Source: Paenibacillus solani (lineage in GTDB: Bacteria > Bacillota > Bacilli > Paenibacillales > Paenibacillaceae). From it: 64,000 nucleotides of DNA. The stretch lies in contig NZ_LIUT01000001.1 in the NCBI RefSeq assembly GCF_001277345.1, forward strand, positions 340,326 to 404,325. Reading direction: 5' to 3'. This document shows, in pieces, positions 1 through 12,282 of the stretch; position 1 is the first letter of the stretch, and each line of letters opens with the position of its first letter. The position numbers and the translations under genes were made by a program. The notes below the pieces were generated by a model. That model had not been told where the DNA came from, made no database searches, and saw only the letters and a program-made list of their open reading frames with translations.

Positions 1-993
1 GCCATGTATATGTCCAAGAATTGGATGACCAATATCTGGAGCTGGGACAACTGCTTTAACGCGATGGCCCTTGTGCGGCATCAGCCGGAGCTGGCTTGGG
101 ATCAGTTCATGATCTTTTTTGACCGGCAGGATGAGAGCGGCCTGATCCCGGACTTCGTGAACGATAAATACGAGCTTTGGAATTGCAACAAGCCGCCGAT
201 TCATGGCTGGACACTGGCCTGGATGATGCGTCGGACCGATTTCATAAAGGAGACCCAGTTGCGCGAGGTCTATGGCCCATTATCGAAATGGACGGAGTGG
301 TGGTTCACGCACCGGGACCATGACGGCGACGGCATTCCCCAGTATAACCACGGCAACGATTCAGGCTGGGACAACAGCACGGCGTTCAATAACGGCATTC
401 CCGTCGAGAGTCCTGATCTTGCCGCCTATCTCATTATTCAGATGGAGACGCTGGCCGAAATCGCGGGCTTGCTCGGCCTGTCCGAGGAGTCGAGTCAATG
501 GAGACGGAGAGCGGACGATACGCTGGACCGCATGATCAGGCACTTCTGGAGGGATGGCCGGTTCACGGCCTGCCGTTCGGGAACGCATGAAATATCCGAG
601 GGAGACAGCTTGCTGCTGTTCGTTCCCATCCTGCTGGGAAGACGCCTTCCCGAGTTTATTCGCAAGGCTCTACTGGAAGGACTTCGGGATGAAAGCCGAT
701 TCCTGACAAGCAACGGCTGGGCTACCGAGAGCGTAAGCAGCCGCTATTATAAGGCGGACGGATATTGGCGCGGGCCGATCTGGGCTCCTTCCACGATGCT
801 GCTGGTCGAAGGGGTGGCGGCAGCAGGCGATATGGAGCTGGCGACGGAGATTGCGCAGCGGTACTGCCGGATGGTTAGTCTCAGCGGCATGGCCGAGAAT
901 TTTGATGCCCTGACCGGAGCGGGGCTTCGCGATCGAGCGTTCACCTGGACCTCCAGCGTATTTTTGATTCTTGGACATGAATACACCCAATAA
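1..993 (+). CDS. GH63-like (MGH1-type) glycoside hydrolase, 5' truncated by window edge
   Basis: The frame is open from the first base, so the N-terminus lies outside the window; 330 codons of the C-terminal part remain. The visible protein looks like the (alpha/alpha)6 barrel of GH63/trehalase-like hydrolases. It has an early WSWDNCF motif, then HGWTLAW, a DHDGDGIPQY segment and the GNDSGWDNS motif (about residues 117-125), which in this fold carries a catalytic Asp. A late RYYKADGYWRGPIWAPS block is also typical. No signal peptide can be judged. It probably acts on oligosaccharides imported or trimmed by the neighbouring YesMN/ABC/beta-galactosidase locus (inference). The stop codon is immediately followed by an intergenic repeat. 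Exact substrate unknown; the fold-level call is fairly secure. Confidence 0.75.
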   Translation, partial: AMYMSKNWMTNIWSWDNCFNAMALVRHQPELAWDQFMIFFDRQDESGLIPDFVNDKYELWNCNKPPIHGWTLAWMMRRTDFIKETQLREVYGPLSKWTEWWFTHRDHDGDGIPQYNHGNDSGWDNSTAFNNGIPVESPDLAAYLIIQMETLAEIAGLLGLSEESSQWRRRADDTLDRMIRHFWRDGRFTACRSGTHEISEGDSLLLFVPILLGRRLPEFIRKALLEGLRDESRFLTSNGWATESVSSRYYKADGYWRGPIWAPSTMLLVEGVAAAGDMELATEIAQRYCRMVSLSGMAENFDALTGAGLRDRAFTWTSSVFLILGHEYTQ

Positions 994-1177
994 GTGCGTG
1001 TTCAAAAAGGTCGATTTTCAGCACCGAGAAGGTTGGATGAAGCTAGGGACGTCAGGAGCGGAGCGTACGTTTTGGGTACGGGAGCACCGGAAGGCCCGGC
1101 TGAATTCAAGATTCGATGCCGAGCTGCTTCCTGATTCGCTTCGTGATCAAAAGCGGACTTTTTTGAACAACCTCTAT
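994..1177 (+). repeat. Intergenic repeat, long copy (~184 bp) with terminal inverted repeats
   Basis: It begins directly after the hydrolase stop codon with GTGCGTGTTCAAAAAGG and ends with GACTTTTTTGAAC(AAC)CTCTA. GTTCAAAAAGGTC at 1000-1012 and GACTTTTTTGAAC at 1156-1168 are inverted. The same two ends, without the middle, recur at 7621-7668. A short overlapping reading frame (971-1267) has no recognisable product and was left out. It resembles a non-coding multicopy (MITE- or REP-like) element; copy number cannot be known from this window. Confidence 0.6.
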
Positions 1178-1267
1178 AACGATGACGGACAAATACTTCT
1201 TCCCGGGCTTTTGCCTTGCGGGGGAGGTGCTTTTTCCGTTTCCTCTCCGTTTCCAGTTGCCGCCTAA

Positions 1268-1295
1268 TTACAAGCCCTTTGTTCGGGTTTATAAT
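1268..1295 (+). promoter_or_regulatory. Candidate sigma-A promoter for the yesM-like gene
   Basis: TTACAA (1268-1273) and TATAAT (1290-1295) are separated by 16 bp, about 97 bp before the kinase start. The -10 is perfect and the -35 weak. The rest of 1178-1391 shows no gene. Confidence 0.35.
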
Positions 1296-1391
1296 GAAAG
1301 CGGTATCACGGGCGGATTAGCAGTCCTGCCGCATGACCAACGAGTTGGACGGAAAGGTTCACGATACGATACGACAACGGGGAGAGTAACC

Positions 1392-3137
1392 ATGAATCTT
1401 CAGGGGATCAAAGATCGAGTGGGCCGGCTGTTCACCGGCACCTATCACAGTATACGAACGAAGCTGCTTATTTGTTTTTTAATCGTCACCCTGATTCCGC
1501 TGTTCTCGCTTGGCGGACTTTCCTATTATCAATCCGCCAAAGTGATTAACTCCCAGTTCGGCAAATACGGCGATAATGCCGTAGCGCAGCTGGAGCAGCA
1601 GACCAGTTCGGCATTAGGGCGGATGAAGCAGACGGCGGAAACGATTTATTCCTATTTACTGGACCCGAGCCATTCGGGGATCGGAGCCGGGACGCCATCC
1701 ACATACGGCGACATTATGGAGAAGAACGACTTCGAATCGTTATTGAAGTCTCTTCGGACGCAGCTGACAGCGGGAATTTATATCATTACGACCTCCGGCT
1801 ATTACTATGGGGAGAACAATCTGGATGTGAATAAACTCGGCAATATCCCGATGTGGAGCACAAAGCCGAAGGCCTATGCCGGGACTTATTGGCTCGGTTT
1901 TTACAAACAGGATCATTCCATCAAGAGCAGTGATAGCGATAACGTGCCGGTCATCGGGCTCGCCGTACCGATCCACCACCCGGACAAGGCTCAGGACGGC
2001 AGCATCATCCTCATTGAGGAGAGTGCCGAGGAACTGCTGCGCAGTTATGCCAAGTTCGAGGCCGACACGCACGCCCACCTGCTCATTACATCGCCGGACG
2101 GCACGGTCGTGTATGAGACGGATGCTCCGTATACGCCCCATGACAACGATGTGACCTGGTCCCGGACGCTTGGCGTCAACCAATGGACCATGGAAGCCAG
2201 AGTTCCCGCCAAGGCTTTCTATCAATCCTCGGGCGTTATCCGGGCGAACACGATGGTTGTTGCCATTGTCTCCTGCTTGCTCGCTTTTGGCATTGCTTAT
2301 CTGTTCTCCTCCCGGTTCACCTCACGAATTCGGACCTTGAAGGACTCGATGCAGAAGGTGAGCTTTGGCAAGCTGGATACCCGTACGCCAATCGAGGGCA
2401 GGGATGAACTGGGCAGTCTCGACATGAGTTTTAACCGGATGGTTACAGGCGTGCAGACACTGATTGGCGAAGTGGAGCAGAGCGAGCGGCTGAAAAAAGA
2501 GGCGGAGCTGCGCGCATTCCATTATCAGATCAACCCCCATCTGCTGTTCAATACACTCAACTCCATCCAGTGGAAAGCCAGGCTGGAAGGCGCGGAGGAC
2601 ATCCGTCAGATGCTGTATCATCTGACGATGGTGCTGGAGGGGAATTTGGATATTTCGCAGGAGCTGGTCACGCTGAATAGGGAGCTGCGCATGATCGGTC
2701 ACTTTTTGAAAATCCAGGAGATCAGGTACGGCGAGGTGTTCCGTTATGAGCTGGATTGCGATGAGGCGCTTCTGCCTTATTTGATTCCGCGGATGACGCT
2801 TCAGCCGCTGTTTGAAAACATTTTTTTCCATGCCTTCACTGATGGTCAGGGAGAGATACATGTCAAGGTCGAGGAGGATCATGACGAGCTGGTGCTTACG
2901 CTTCGCGATAACGGGGCCGGCATCAAGGAGGAGAAGCTCGCTCAGTTATTCTCGCCGGAGATGAAGCGGAAGGGACGCGGCGGGCTTGGCGTGCGGAACG
3001 CCGATCAGAAATTTAAGCTGCATTTTGGTCCGCTATACGGACTGAAGGTACATTCGATTAAGGGAGAAGGAACAACGATCACCATACGCTGGCCGAAAAA
3101 GGAGGAGTCTTTCGATGATGAAAGCAGGGTACATTAA
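1392..3137 (+). CDS. YesM-family sensor histidine kinase
   Basis: Membrane sensor kinase of 581 aa that would autophosphorylate and pass phosphate to the response regulator encoded next. TM1 is about residues 25-45, an extracellular Cache-like sensor region spans about 46-285, and TM2 is about 288-308. A HAMP linker leads to the His_kinase (YesM/LytS) motif FHYQINPHLLFN with phospho-acceptor His377, and a HATPase domain follows with DNGAGI and a GLGVRN box near the end. The start at ATG 1392 is chosen because a GGGGAGAG site lies just upstream and the membrane anchor follows at the usual distance; the frame is open further upstream but that part looks non-coding. It overlaps the regulator gene by 23 nt. 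Ligand unknown; by context an extracellular sugar or the loaded binding protein (inference). Confidence 0.9.
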   Translation: MNLQGIKDRVGRLFTGTYHSIRTKLLICFLIVTLIPLFSLGGLSYYQSAKVINSQFGKYGDNAVAQLEQQTSSALGRMKQTAETIYSYLLDPSHSGIGAGTPSTYGDIMEKNDFESLLKSLRTQLTAGIYIITTSGYYYGENNLDVNKLGNIPMWSTKPKAYAGTYWLGFYKQDHSIKSSDSDNVPVIGLAVPIHHPDKAQDGSIILIEESAEELLRSYAKFEADTHAHLLITSPDGTVVYETDAPYTPHDNDVTWSRTLGVNQWTMEARVPAKAFYQSSGVIRANTMVVAIVSCLLAFGIAYLFSSRFTSRIRTLKDSMQKVSFGKLDTRTPIEGRDELGSLDMSFNRMVTGVQTLIGEVEQSERLKKEAELRAFHYQINPHLLFNTLNSIQWKARLEGAEDIRQMLYHLTMVLEGNLDISQELVTLNRELRMIGHFLKIQEIRYGEVFRYELDCDEALLPYLIPRMTLQPLFENIFFHAFTDGQGEIHVKVEEDHDELVLTLRDNGAGIKEEKLAQLFSPEMKRKGRGGLGVRNADQKFKLHFGPLYGLKVHSIKGEGTTITIRWPKKEESFDDESRVH

Positions 3138-4290
3138 GGTGATGATTGCCGACGATGAGAGCATTGTGCGTAAGGGACTCCGCTCCACGGTGCCGTGGGA
3201 CCGATTCGGGATGGAGGTTGTGGCGGACAGCCCCAACGGTCAGGCGGCTTGGGAGGCGTTTCTGGAGTTTCGCCCGCAGGTCGTCATTACGGATATCGTC
3301 ATGCCGGAGATGGATGGAATCGAGCTGTCGCGCAAGGTGAAGGAGGTCGCGCCGGAAACCCGAATCATTCTGCTCAGCTGCCACCGGGATTTCGAGTATG
3401 CCCAAGAGGGGATGCGGCTTGGCGCCTCGGGATATCTGCTGAAAACCGCCTTCGAGGACGAAGAACTCGAAGCGATGCTGGGAAAATTCCAGCGTGAGCT
3501 GTCCGATACGCCGTCCTACGGGTACGAGCTTGCAGAGCAGGTTTCCGCTCACCTGTTTGCTTGGCTGAACGGTCATAGCGATCGATTCCCGGGAGAACTC
3601 CGGCAGCTCTGCAGCCGTGTGGGGCAGGGGGAGGGCAGGCCCATCTCCCTCTATCTGATCAAGACGGCGGGCTGCAGCAGCAATTGGGAGGGGCTGCTTC
3701 AGGAGCAGGGCTCCGACGAGCCGGGTTTGCGCTGCAGCAAGCTGATTCACTACGGCGCGGACAGCTGCTATTGGGCCGTACCGGAAGAGTTTAAGGGAGC
3801 GGCTGACAGCTTGCTGGTGGAGATCAAGAGCCGGTGCGGGAAGCTCGTATGGAATTCGCGGGAATGTCTTCACGATTCGGAGGATGTGCAGGCAGCTTTT
3901 CAATCCTTGCATAAGGAAGCCGAGCTGGAACGGGTGTACGGTCTTAGCGGGGAGCAGTGGCCTGAGCCGATTCTGCACGCGGTCCATCTCCTGCATGAAC
4001 ATCCCGCGGACGAGTGGTCGGCAGCGGAGCTGGCCCAGAAGGTGGGGCTGAGCCGCAGTCATTTTTCAATTCTGTTCAAGAAAACGGTTGGTGACAGCTT
4101 CATCGCATTCCAATACAAGCGCAAGCTTCGACTCGCCTATGGCCTGCTGCGCGAAACCTCCTTAACGATGCAGGAGATCGCCGAAAGAACAGGGCTTGGC
4201 GACAGCAAATATTTCAGTAAATGGTTTAAACGGTGCACGGGTCAGACGCCAAGCCAATACCGTGCCGAACAAAAAGGGGAGTCATGGTGA
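3115..4290 (+). CDS. YesN-type AraC-family response regulator
   Basis: Cytoplasmic response regulator of 391 aa. The N-terminal receiver domain has the acidic pair in IADDE, phospho-acceptor Asp60 in VITDIVMPEMDG and Lys110 in YLLK. A divergent middle segment follows, and the C-terminal ~100 residues form a paired helix-turn-helix AraC domain ending with the typical GLGDSKYFSKWFKRCTGQTPSQYR signature. An AGGAGG site sits just before the tandem ATGATG; either Met could be used. It is translationally coupled to the kinase (23-nt overlap) and precedes the ABC importer genes, which it most likely activates. A strong hairpin separates it from the importer. Confidence 0.9.
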   Translation: MMKAGYIKVMIADDESIVRKGLRSTVPWDRFGMEVVADSPNGQAAWEAFLEFRPQVVITDIVMPEMDGIELSRKVKEVAPETRIILLSCHRDFEYAQEGMRLGASGYLLKTAFEDEELEAMLGKFQRELSDTPSYGYELAEQVSAHLFAWLNGHSDRFPGELRQLCSRVGQGEGRPISLYLIKTAGCSSNWEGLLQEQGSDEPGLRCSKLIHYGADSCYWAVPEEFKGAADSLLVEIKSRCGKLVWNSRECLHDSEDVQAAFQSLHKEAELERVYGLSGEQWPEPILHAVHLLHEHPADEWSAAELAQKVGLSRSHFSILFKKTVGDSFIAFQYKRKLRLAYGLLRETSLTMQEIAERTGLGDSKYFSKWFKRCTGQTPSQYRAEQKGESW

Positions 4291-4355
4291 ACAAATGAAC
4301 ACCCCAAGGCGCAAGTTCGAACAAAAATACGGTCATCTGCGAATCAGCGCACGTT

Positions 4356-4395
4356 TTGAACCGCTTTCATCCGAGTTATGATGAAAGCGGTTCAA
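4356..4395 (+). promoter_or_regulatory. Perfect 16-bp inverted repeat before the importer operon (attenuator, terminator or cre-like operator)
   Basis: TTGAACCGCTTTCATC (4356-4371) is perfectly inverted at 4380-4395 with an 8-nt loop and is followed by TTTAT. As RNA this is a strong terminator-like hairpin that would end the kinase/regulator transcript or attenuate read-through into the binding-protein gene. As DNA, the right arm ATGAAAGCGGTTCAA differs at one position from the CcpA cre consensus WTGNAANCGNWNNCW, so catabolite control is also possible. Which role applies is inference. Confidence 0.6.
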
Positions 4396-4431
4396 TTTAT
4401 CTCAACTCAATACTTTAGGGGAGCTGACAAT

Positions 4432-5709
4432 ATGAAAAAGAAAATGTCATGGATCGCGTTGGTTTCGGTTATGACGTTAATGGCATCCTTGCTGGCCGCA
4501 TGCGGCGGCAGCGGCGGGACCGGAGCATCGAAGGAGCCGGACGGCAATGCATCGGGTGCGGCGACAACGCTTCGCTTCGCTACCTGGGATACGGGAGATG
4601 CGCTGAAGATCGAGCAGGAGATCGCCAAGAAGTTCGAGGAATCGCATCCGGGAACGAAGGTGCAGGTGGAGGCTTATGCCGACGGATTTGATCAGAAGCT
4701 GGCCGCCGGTTTTGGCGCAGCCAATCCGCCGGACGTGATGTACATGTGGGACTTTCCGACGTATCACCAATCCCTGGAGCCGCTGGACGACTATGCGTCC
4801 AAGGACAAGGATTTGAATATCGACGATTTTTATCAAGGATTGTTTAACTACGGCAAAATGGACAACAAGCTGTACGGAATCCCGGCGGGCTTTACGACCC
4901 GGGTCGTGTATTACAACAAGAAGATGTTCGACGATGCAGGGCTCGCCTACCCGAGTGATGGATGGACATGGGGCGAATTCCAGGAGATGGCCCAGAAGCT
5001 GACGGATAAATCCAAGAAGCAGTACGGCTTCGGCGTTCGAGCCGAGAATGATACGTATGATCTTCAAGGGTTCGTATGGAGCAACGGCGGTTCCTTTATT
5101 TCAGAGGACGGCACAACAATTGAAGGCTATATGAACAGCAAAGAAACAGCGGAAGCCATTCAGATGCTGGGAGATATGCTCAAGAACGGCTCAGCCGTCC
5201 TGACCGGCGGCAAAGGCCAGCAGAGCGGAGAGGATATTTTCAAAGCAGGCAAAATTGCCATGTGGGAGAGCGGTATCTGGCCGCTGGAGTCCTTCAGAGA
5301 CGCTGGTATTGATGTAGGTACGGTGGAAATGCCGGCTTTTCCGGGCAAACCTCTGAAGGGAGTACTGGCTGAATCCGCGCTGTCCATAGCGAAGGATTCC
5401 AAGAATAAGGATTTGGCATGGGAATTCATCAAGTATTATGTATCGGATGAAGCGATCAAAATGCGCGTCGCCGACCTTCCGGTCCGCGTTAGCGTGGTAA
5501 ATGAGCTGAAGAAGGATCAGGACCCGCTTTACAAGCCGTATTACACGATGCTGGAGCGTTCAGACAATACGCCGGCCTTCCTGCTGAATCCGAAATGGAA
5601 TGAAGTGAATCGCCAATTGTCGGCAGCCGTGGAATCCATCATGTTTGGCAGCGATGCTGGGGAGGTTCTGAACCAGGCTGTGAAGGATAGCGAACGCTAT
5701 TTGAAATAA
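4432..5709 (+). CDS. Sugar ABC transporter substrate-binding lipoprotein (SBP_bac_1 type)
   Basis: Extracellular solute-binding protein of 425 aa, anchored as a lipoprotein: a KKK start, a hydrophobic h-region and the lipobox SLLAAC with Cys24, followed by a Gly/Ser-rich linker. The mature part has the family-1 pattern of carbohydrate binders: WDTGDALKIEQEI, a GFGAANPPDVMYMWD segment, YGIPAGFTTRVVYYNKKMFDDAG and a C-terminal LNPKWNEV block. The start at ATG 4432 has an AGGGGAG site 8 nt upstream; an in-frame ATG 54 nt earlier lies inside the inverted repeat and is unlikely. First gene of an importer operon with two permeases; no ATPase is encoded, so a shared MsmX-like ATPase is expected. Confidence 0.9.
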   Translation: MKKKMSWIALVSVMTLMASLLAACGGSGGTGASKEPDGNASGAATTLRFATWDTGDALKIEQEIAKKFEESHPGTKVQVEAYADGFDQKLAAGFGAANPPDVMYMWDFPTYHQSLEPLDDYASKDKDLNIDDFYQGLFNYGKMDNKLYGIPAGFTTRVVYYNKKMFDDAGLAYPSDGWTWGEFQEMAQKLTDKSKKQYGFGVRAENDTYDLQGFVWSNGGSFISEDGTTIEGYMNSKETAEAIQMLGDMLKNGSAVLTGGKGQQSGEDIFKAGKIAMWESGIWPLESFRDAGIDVGTVEMPAFPGKPLKGVLAESALSIAKDSKNKDLAWEFIKYYVSDEAIKMRVADLPVRVSVVNELKKDQDPLYKPYYTMLERSDNTPAFLLNPKWNEVNRQLSAAVESIMFGSDAGEVLNQAVKDSERYLK

Positions 5710-5732
5710 ACGAAGAAGGAAGGTTCGCGTAA

Positions 5733-6746
5733 ATGGCCCATACCGATATGACCTACTCACAACAGCAGACAGCGGCCCCGAAGCGACTTGGAATCAAACG
5801 ATGGGGTGGGGCAGTGCCCTACCTCTTCATTTTTCCTTGGATATTCGGATTCCTGGTCTTCACGCTTGGCCCGCTGCTGTTTTCTCTCATCATTTCATTC
5901 TTTGATTGGCCGATCGTAGGCCAAGTGACCTTTGTCGGCATCGACAACTATGTCGAGATGTTCTCGAACGATCCGTTGTTCTGGAAATCGCTGTTCGTTA
6001 CATTGAAATTTGCGGCTCTGTTCGTGCCGCTGAACATCATCGTCGCTTTGGGACTCGCCATGCTGCTGAATCAGAATGTAAAAGGGAGCGCGTTCTTCCG
6101 TACCGCCTTTTACCTGCCATCGGTCATTTCCGGTGTAGCACTCGCCATGATCTGGTCGTGGGTGTACAGCGGAGATTACGGAATATTGAATTACTTCTTG
6201 TCGCTTGTCGGTATTGAAGGCCCGGACTGGCTGAACGATACGAAGTGGTCCTTGGTCGCCATGGTCATCGCAAGCCTGTGGGGACAAGGCTCGATGATGC
6301 TTATTTTTCTGGCAGGCCTCAAGGGAATTCCGAAGGATCTGTATGAGTCGGCTTCGATGGACGGAGCGGGCAAGATTCGACAGTTCTTCAATGTGACCAT
6401 CCCGATGATCACGCCGACGCTGCTGTTTAACCTGATTACATCCATCATTGCCGCATTCCAGCAGCTGACGCTGGCGCTTCTGCTTACGGGCGGAGGGCCG
6501 CTGAAGTCGACGTATTTCTACGCCATGTATATGTACGAGAATGCATTCAAGTATTTCAAAATGGGGTACTCCGCAGCCAATGCCTGGTTCATGTTCCTGA
6601 TCGTGCTGACGCTGACGTTCCTCGTATTCAAGTCTTCGGAAGCCTGGGTGTTCTATGAGGGCGAGATGAAGACGAAGAAGGAGAAAGCGAAGCCGAAGCG
6701 TGCCAAGCGAGGGCCTCAAGCTAGTCGGGAGGGAAGTTCCATATGA
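5733..6746 (+). CDS. Carbohydrate ABC transporter permease (MalF/UgpA-like)
   Basis: Inner-membrane permease of 337 aa with about six TM segments. The N-terminal cytoplasmic stretch precedes PYLFIFPWIFGFLVFTLGP, typical of the MalF/UgpA subgroup. The conserved cytoplasmic loop that docks the ATPase (EAA loop) reads YESASMDGAGKIRQFFNVTIP. A Lys/Arg-rich C-terminal tail (KTKKEKAKPKRAKRG) is present. An AAGGAAGG site lies 9 nt before the ATG. The stop codon overlaps the start of the second permease by ATGA. It forms the translocation pore together with that protein. Confidence 0.92.
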   Translation: MAHTDMTYSQQQTAAPKRLGIKRWGGAVPYLFIFPWIFGFLVFTLGPLLFSLIISFFDWPIVGQVTFVGIDNYVEMFSNDPLFWKSLFVTLKFAALFVPLNIIVALGLAMLLNQNVKGSAFFRTAFYLPSVISGVALAMIWSWVYSGDYGILNYFLSLVGIEGPDWLNDTKWSLVAMVIASLWGQGSMMLIFLAGLKGIPKDLYESASMDGAGKIRQFFNVTIPMITPTLLFNLITSIIAAFQQLTLALLLTGGGPLKSTYFYAMYMYENAFKYFKMGYSAANAWFMFLIVLTLTFLVFKSSEAWVFYEGEMKTKKEKAKPKRAKRGPQASREGSSI

Positions 6747-7555
6747 AAAAGGTGACCACATACACACTGCTCATTTTGTGCTCGCTGCTGTTCATTGCCC
6801 CGCTCTTCTGGGCGGTAACGACAGCGCTCAAGTCGCAGCAAGAGCTGTATCTGTTTCCTCCGAAATGGTTTCCGTCCGTTTGGCGCTTCAGCAATTTCGC
6901 GGAAGCCTGGAGCATTCAGCCGTTTAATCTGTTTATGAAAAATACGCTGATCGTAACGCTGCTGTCCACGCTCGGACAGCTTGTATCCTGCACACTGGTG
7001 GCTTACGGATTCGCCCGGTTTCAATTCAAGGGACGGGATGGGCTGTTTCTGATCGTACTGGCCACCATGATGATTCCTTGGGAAGTGACGATGATTCCGC
7101 AGTATATGGAGTTTAATTACCTAGGCTGGATCAATACGCTTAAACCGCTCATTGTTCCTTCCTGGTTCGGCTCTGCATATTTCATATTCCTGCTGCGCCA
7201 GTTCATCATGACCTTGCCGAAGGAGCTGGATGAGGCGGCAACGATTGACGGGGCGGGAAGAATGACGGTTCTATTGCGAATCATCGTGCCGCTGATGGGA
7301 CCATCGCTTATCCTGGTGGCCGTATTCCATATGATGAGCTGCTGGAACGATTATCTGGGCCCGCTCATCTTCCTGAACGATCAGACGAAATATACGCTGA
7401 CGCTGGGGTTATCCCAATTCAAGGGCATGCACGGCGTTGATATGCAATCCATTATGGCGATCACTTGCCTAATTTCGATTCCTCCGCTTGCCGTATTTTT
7501 CTTCGCGCAGCGTTATATCGTTGGCGGCATAGCTACGACGGGAATCAAGGGTTAA
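6743..7555 (+). CDS. Carbohydrate ABC transporter permease (MalG/UgpE-like)
   Basis: Second permease, 270 aa, about six TM segments. It opens with a typical first helix (LLILCSLLFIAPLFWAVTTALK), then YLFPPKWFPS, and carries the EAA loop KELDEAATIDGAGRMTVLLRIIVP. It ends with the QRYIVGGIATTGIKG sequence that is nearly universal in MalG-type subunits. The start overlaps the previous stop by 4 nt, so the two are translationally coupled. Likely substrate, from the beta-galactosidase downstream, is a beta-galactoside oligosaccharide (inference). Confidence 0.92.
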   Translation: MKKVTTYTLLILCSLLFIAPLFWAVTTALKSQQELYLFPPKWFPSVWRFSNFAEAWSIQPFNLFMKNTLIVTLLSTLGQLVSCTLVAYGFARFQFKGRDGLFLIVLATMMIPWEVTMIPQYMEFNYLGWINTLKPLIVPSWFGSAYFIFLLRQFIMTLPKELDEAATIDGAGRMTVLLRIIVPLMGPSLILVAVFHMMSCWNDYLGPLIFLNDQTKYTLTLGLSQFKGMHGVDMQSIMAITCLISIPPLAVFFFAQRYIVGGIATTGIKG

Positions 7556-7620
7556 ATGACGCCGCAGATAAGAGCCAACTACGATTGAACTGCAGCATGA
7601 TGCAATATCAGAACATCGAG

Positions 7621-10803
<3,183 letters not shown>

Positions 10804-10856
10804 CCGACTGATTTCAATTCAGATCGTCATCGGATTTTCTGGAGAAGGGGAATAAC

Positions 10857-12098
10857 ATGTCTCTTTACATCAAAGACCTGCTGCAGCTGTCTACGGGCGT
10901 GCGCCGCTTCCTGATAAGCGAGGCCTTCTACGGCCTCGGTATCGGACTATACTCACTCGTCCTGAACCTGCACCTGCTCTTCCGGGGGCTAAGGGAAGAC
11001 GAGATTGGCGCATTGGTATCGATGGGTATTCTGGTCATGGGCGTGCTGGCCATTCCAGTGTCCATGCTCGCTAACCGGACTGGAAGAAAGAAATTGCTGG
11101 TCACCGGCATTTTCTTCATCGCTGCAGGGAATGTGCTGTTTGCTCTCAGCGATCAATTGCTCTGGTTCTATGCCGCTCAGATTCTGGTGTCTGCCGGTTT
11201 GACGCTGGTGGAAACGACGGAGATCCAGCTGCTCTTCCATTATTGCAGGTCCCGTAAGGAAGAAGCGCGTGCATTCTCCTTGATGTTTGCTGTTTTTACG
11301 GCTTTCTCGGGTCTGGGAACGCTGGCGGCCGGGTATATCTCGAAGGGGTTTGAAGGCAGCAGGGGCTATGAGGTCTCTCTGCTGCTGACCGGGCTGGTGC
11401 TTGTGCTTCATGGGATCATTCGGGCATACTGGCTGCCCCCTGAGCGTAGAGTCACGATGAAGCCGGCCGCAACGGCTTCATCAGCCAAGGGAATCTCCAG
11501 GTTAGTGAAACCACTATCTTCCGGGACCTTATGGTTGTTCGCCTTATTCATGGCGCTCCTTGGAGGGTGCATTGCCATGACCGGTTCATTCCTGAACGTT
11601 ATCGTGAAGTTCCGCTTGAACTTGATGGATGATCAGGTCTCCCTGATACTGGCCATTGGCGCGATCCTGCTCTTTATATGCTCATTGATGACGCCGTACG
11701 TCATGGAGCGGTTTGGTTATAACACGGCCATTATTGCGGTATTTATGGTCAATATCCTCCTGTTCGCTATTCTGTCCCTCATCCTTCCTGTATGGCTGTT
11801 TATTGTGCTGTTTCTATTAAGGGGTGGAGGCGTAACGATGCTGTCCAATCTGCTGGACAGTCTGCTGATGTCGGCCTTCAACGAAGAGGAACGAAATCTG
11901 TATGCCGGCATGCGGTCGGTGTTCCGGAGCCTGGGCTCCTCAGGGGCCACCTTGGTCGCCGGATGGATCCTCGCCCGGCAGGATTACCGGCTGCCTTTTC
12001 TGGTCACGGCCGGAGCGCTCCTCATCTGCGGTTTGTATTATTTCTGGTGGATTCGGCCCGTCTTGTCCAAGCGATTAAACAGCAGCATGGAATCCTGA
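10857..12098 (+). CDS. MFS transporter
   Basis: Membrane protein of 413 aa with about 12 hydrophobic segments and the MFS loop motif LANRTGRKKLLVTG between TM2 and TM3. An LPPERR-type loop divides the two halves. GGAGAAGGGG lies 6 nt before the ATG. It follows the beta-galactosidase gene by 53 nt and is the last gene before a strong terminator, so it is probably co-transcribed. A role in sugar efflux or uptake fits the context, but the substrate cannot be read from the sequence; drug export is equally possible for this family. Confidence 0.8.
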   Translation: MSLYIKDLLQLSTGVRRFLISEAFYGLGIGLYSLVLNLHLLFRGLREDEIGALVSMGILVMGVLAIPVSMLANRTGRKKLLVTGIFFIAAGNVLFALSDQLLWFYAAQILVSAGLTLVETTEIQLLFHYCRSRKEEARAFSLMFAVFTAFSGLGTLAAGYISKGFEGSRGYEVSLLLTGLVLVLHGIIRAYWLPPERRVTMKPAATASSAKGISRLVKPLSSGTLWLFALFMALLGGCIAMTGSFLNVIVKFRLNLMDDQVSLILAIGAILLFICSLMTPYVMERFGYNTAIIAVFMVNILLFAILSLILPVWLFIVLFLLRGGGVTMLSNLLDSLLMSAFNEEERNLYAGMRSVFRSLGSSGATLVAGWILARQDYRLPFLVTAGALLICGLYYFWWIRPVLSKRLNSSMES

Positions 12099-12105
12099 AT
12101 ATATT

Positions 12106-12147
12106 AGGCTGTCTAAAAGGGAAATACATCTTTTAGACAGCCTTTTT
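12106..12147 (+). terminator. Rho-independent terminator of the beta-galactosidase/MFS operon
   Basis: AGGCTGTCTAAAAG (12106-12119) pairs perfectly with CTTTTAGACAGCCT (12130-12143), with a 10-nt loop, followed by TTTTG. Confidence 0.85.
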
Positions 12148-12242
12148 GCTGATTTCGGCAAACTTTCTCCACACATCTCAAGCTGCCCGCTTCACGATTG
12201 AAACTTATCCCGGATTTGTTCGTGCGAAAGTCTGCAAACATA

Positions 12243-12272
12243 TTGACATTAAAAATTGGAACATGTTTAAAT
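12243..12272 (+). promoter_or_regulatory. Sigma-A promoter of htpG
   Basis: TTGACA (12243-12248), 18-bp spacer, TTAAAT (12267-12272) with an upstream TG (extended -10). The expected +1 falls just before the CIRCE operator. Confidence 0.75.
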
Positions 12273-12282
12273 AGAGGAAGTG

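Noticed and set aside
971..1267. 98-codon plus frame overlapping the hydrolase stop and the intergenic repeat
   Set aside because: It has no motif, and most of it is the non-coding repeat element.
1182..1391. Upstream extension of the yesM-like frame by 70 codons
   Set aside because: The sequence lacks protein-like features, and ATG 1392 has a proper SD directly before the membrane anchor.
4196..4381. 61-codon frame overlapping the end of the response regulator
   Set aside because: Out-of-frame shadow of the AraC domain and the following hairpin.
5895..6767. 290-codon minus-strand frame opposite the permease gene
   Set aside because: Composition rich in His/Arg/Gln typical of antisense of membrane-protein genes; no SD or domain.
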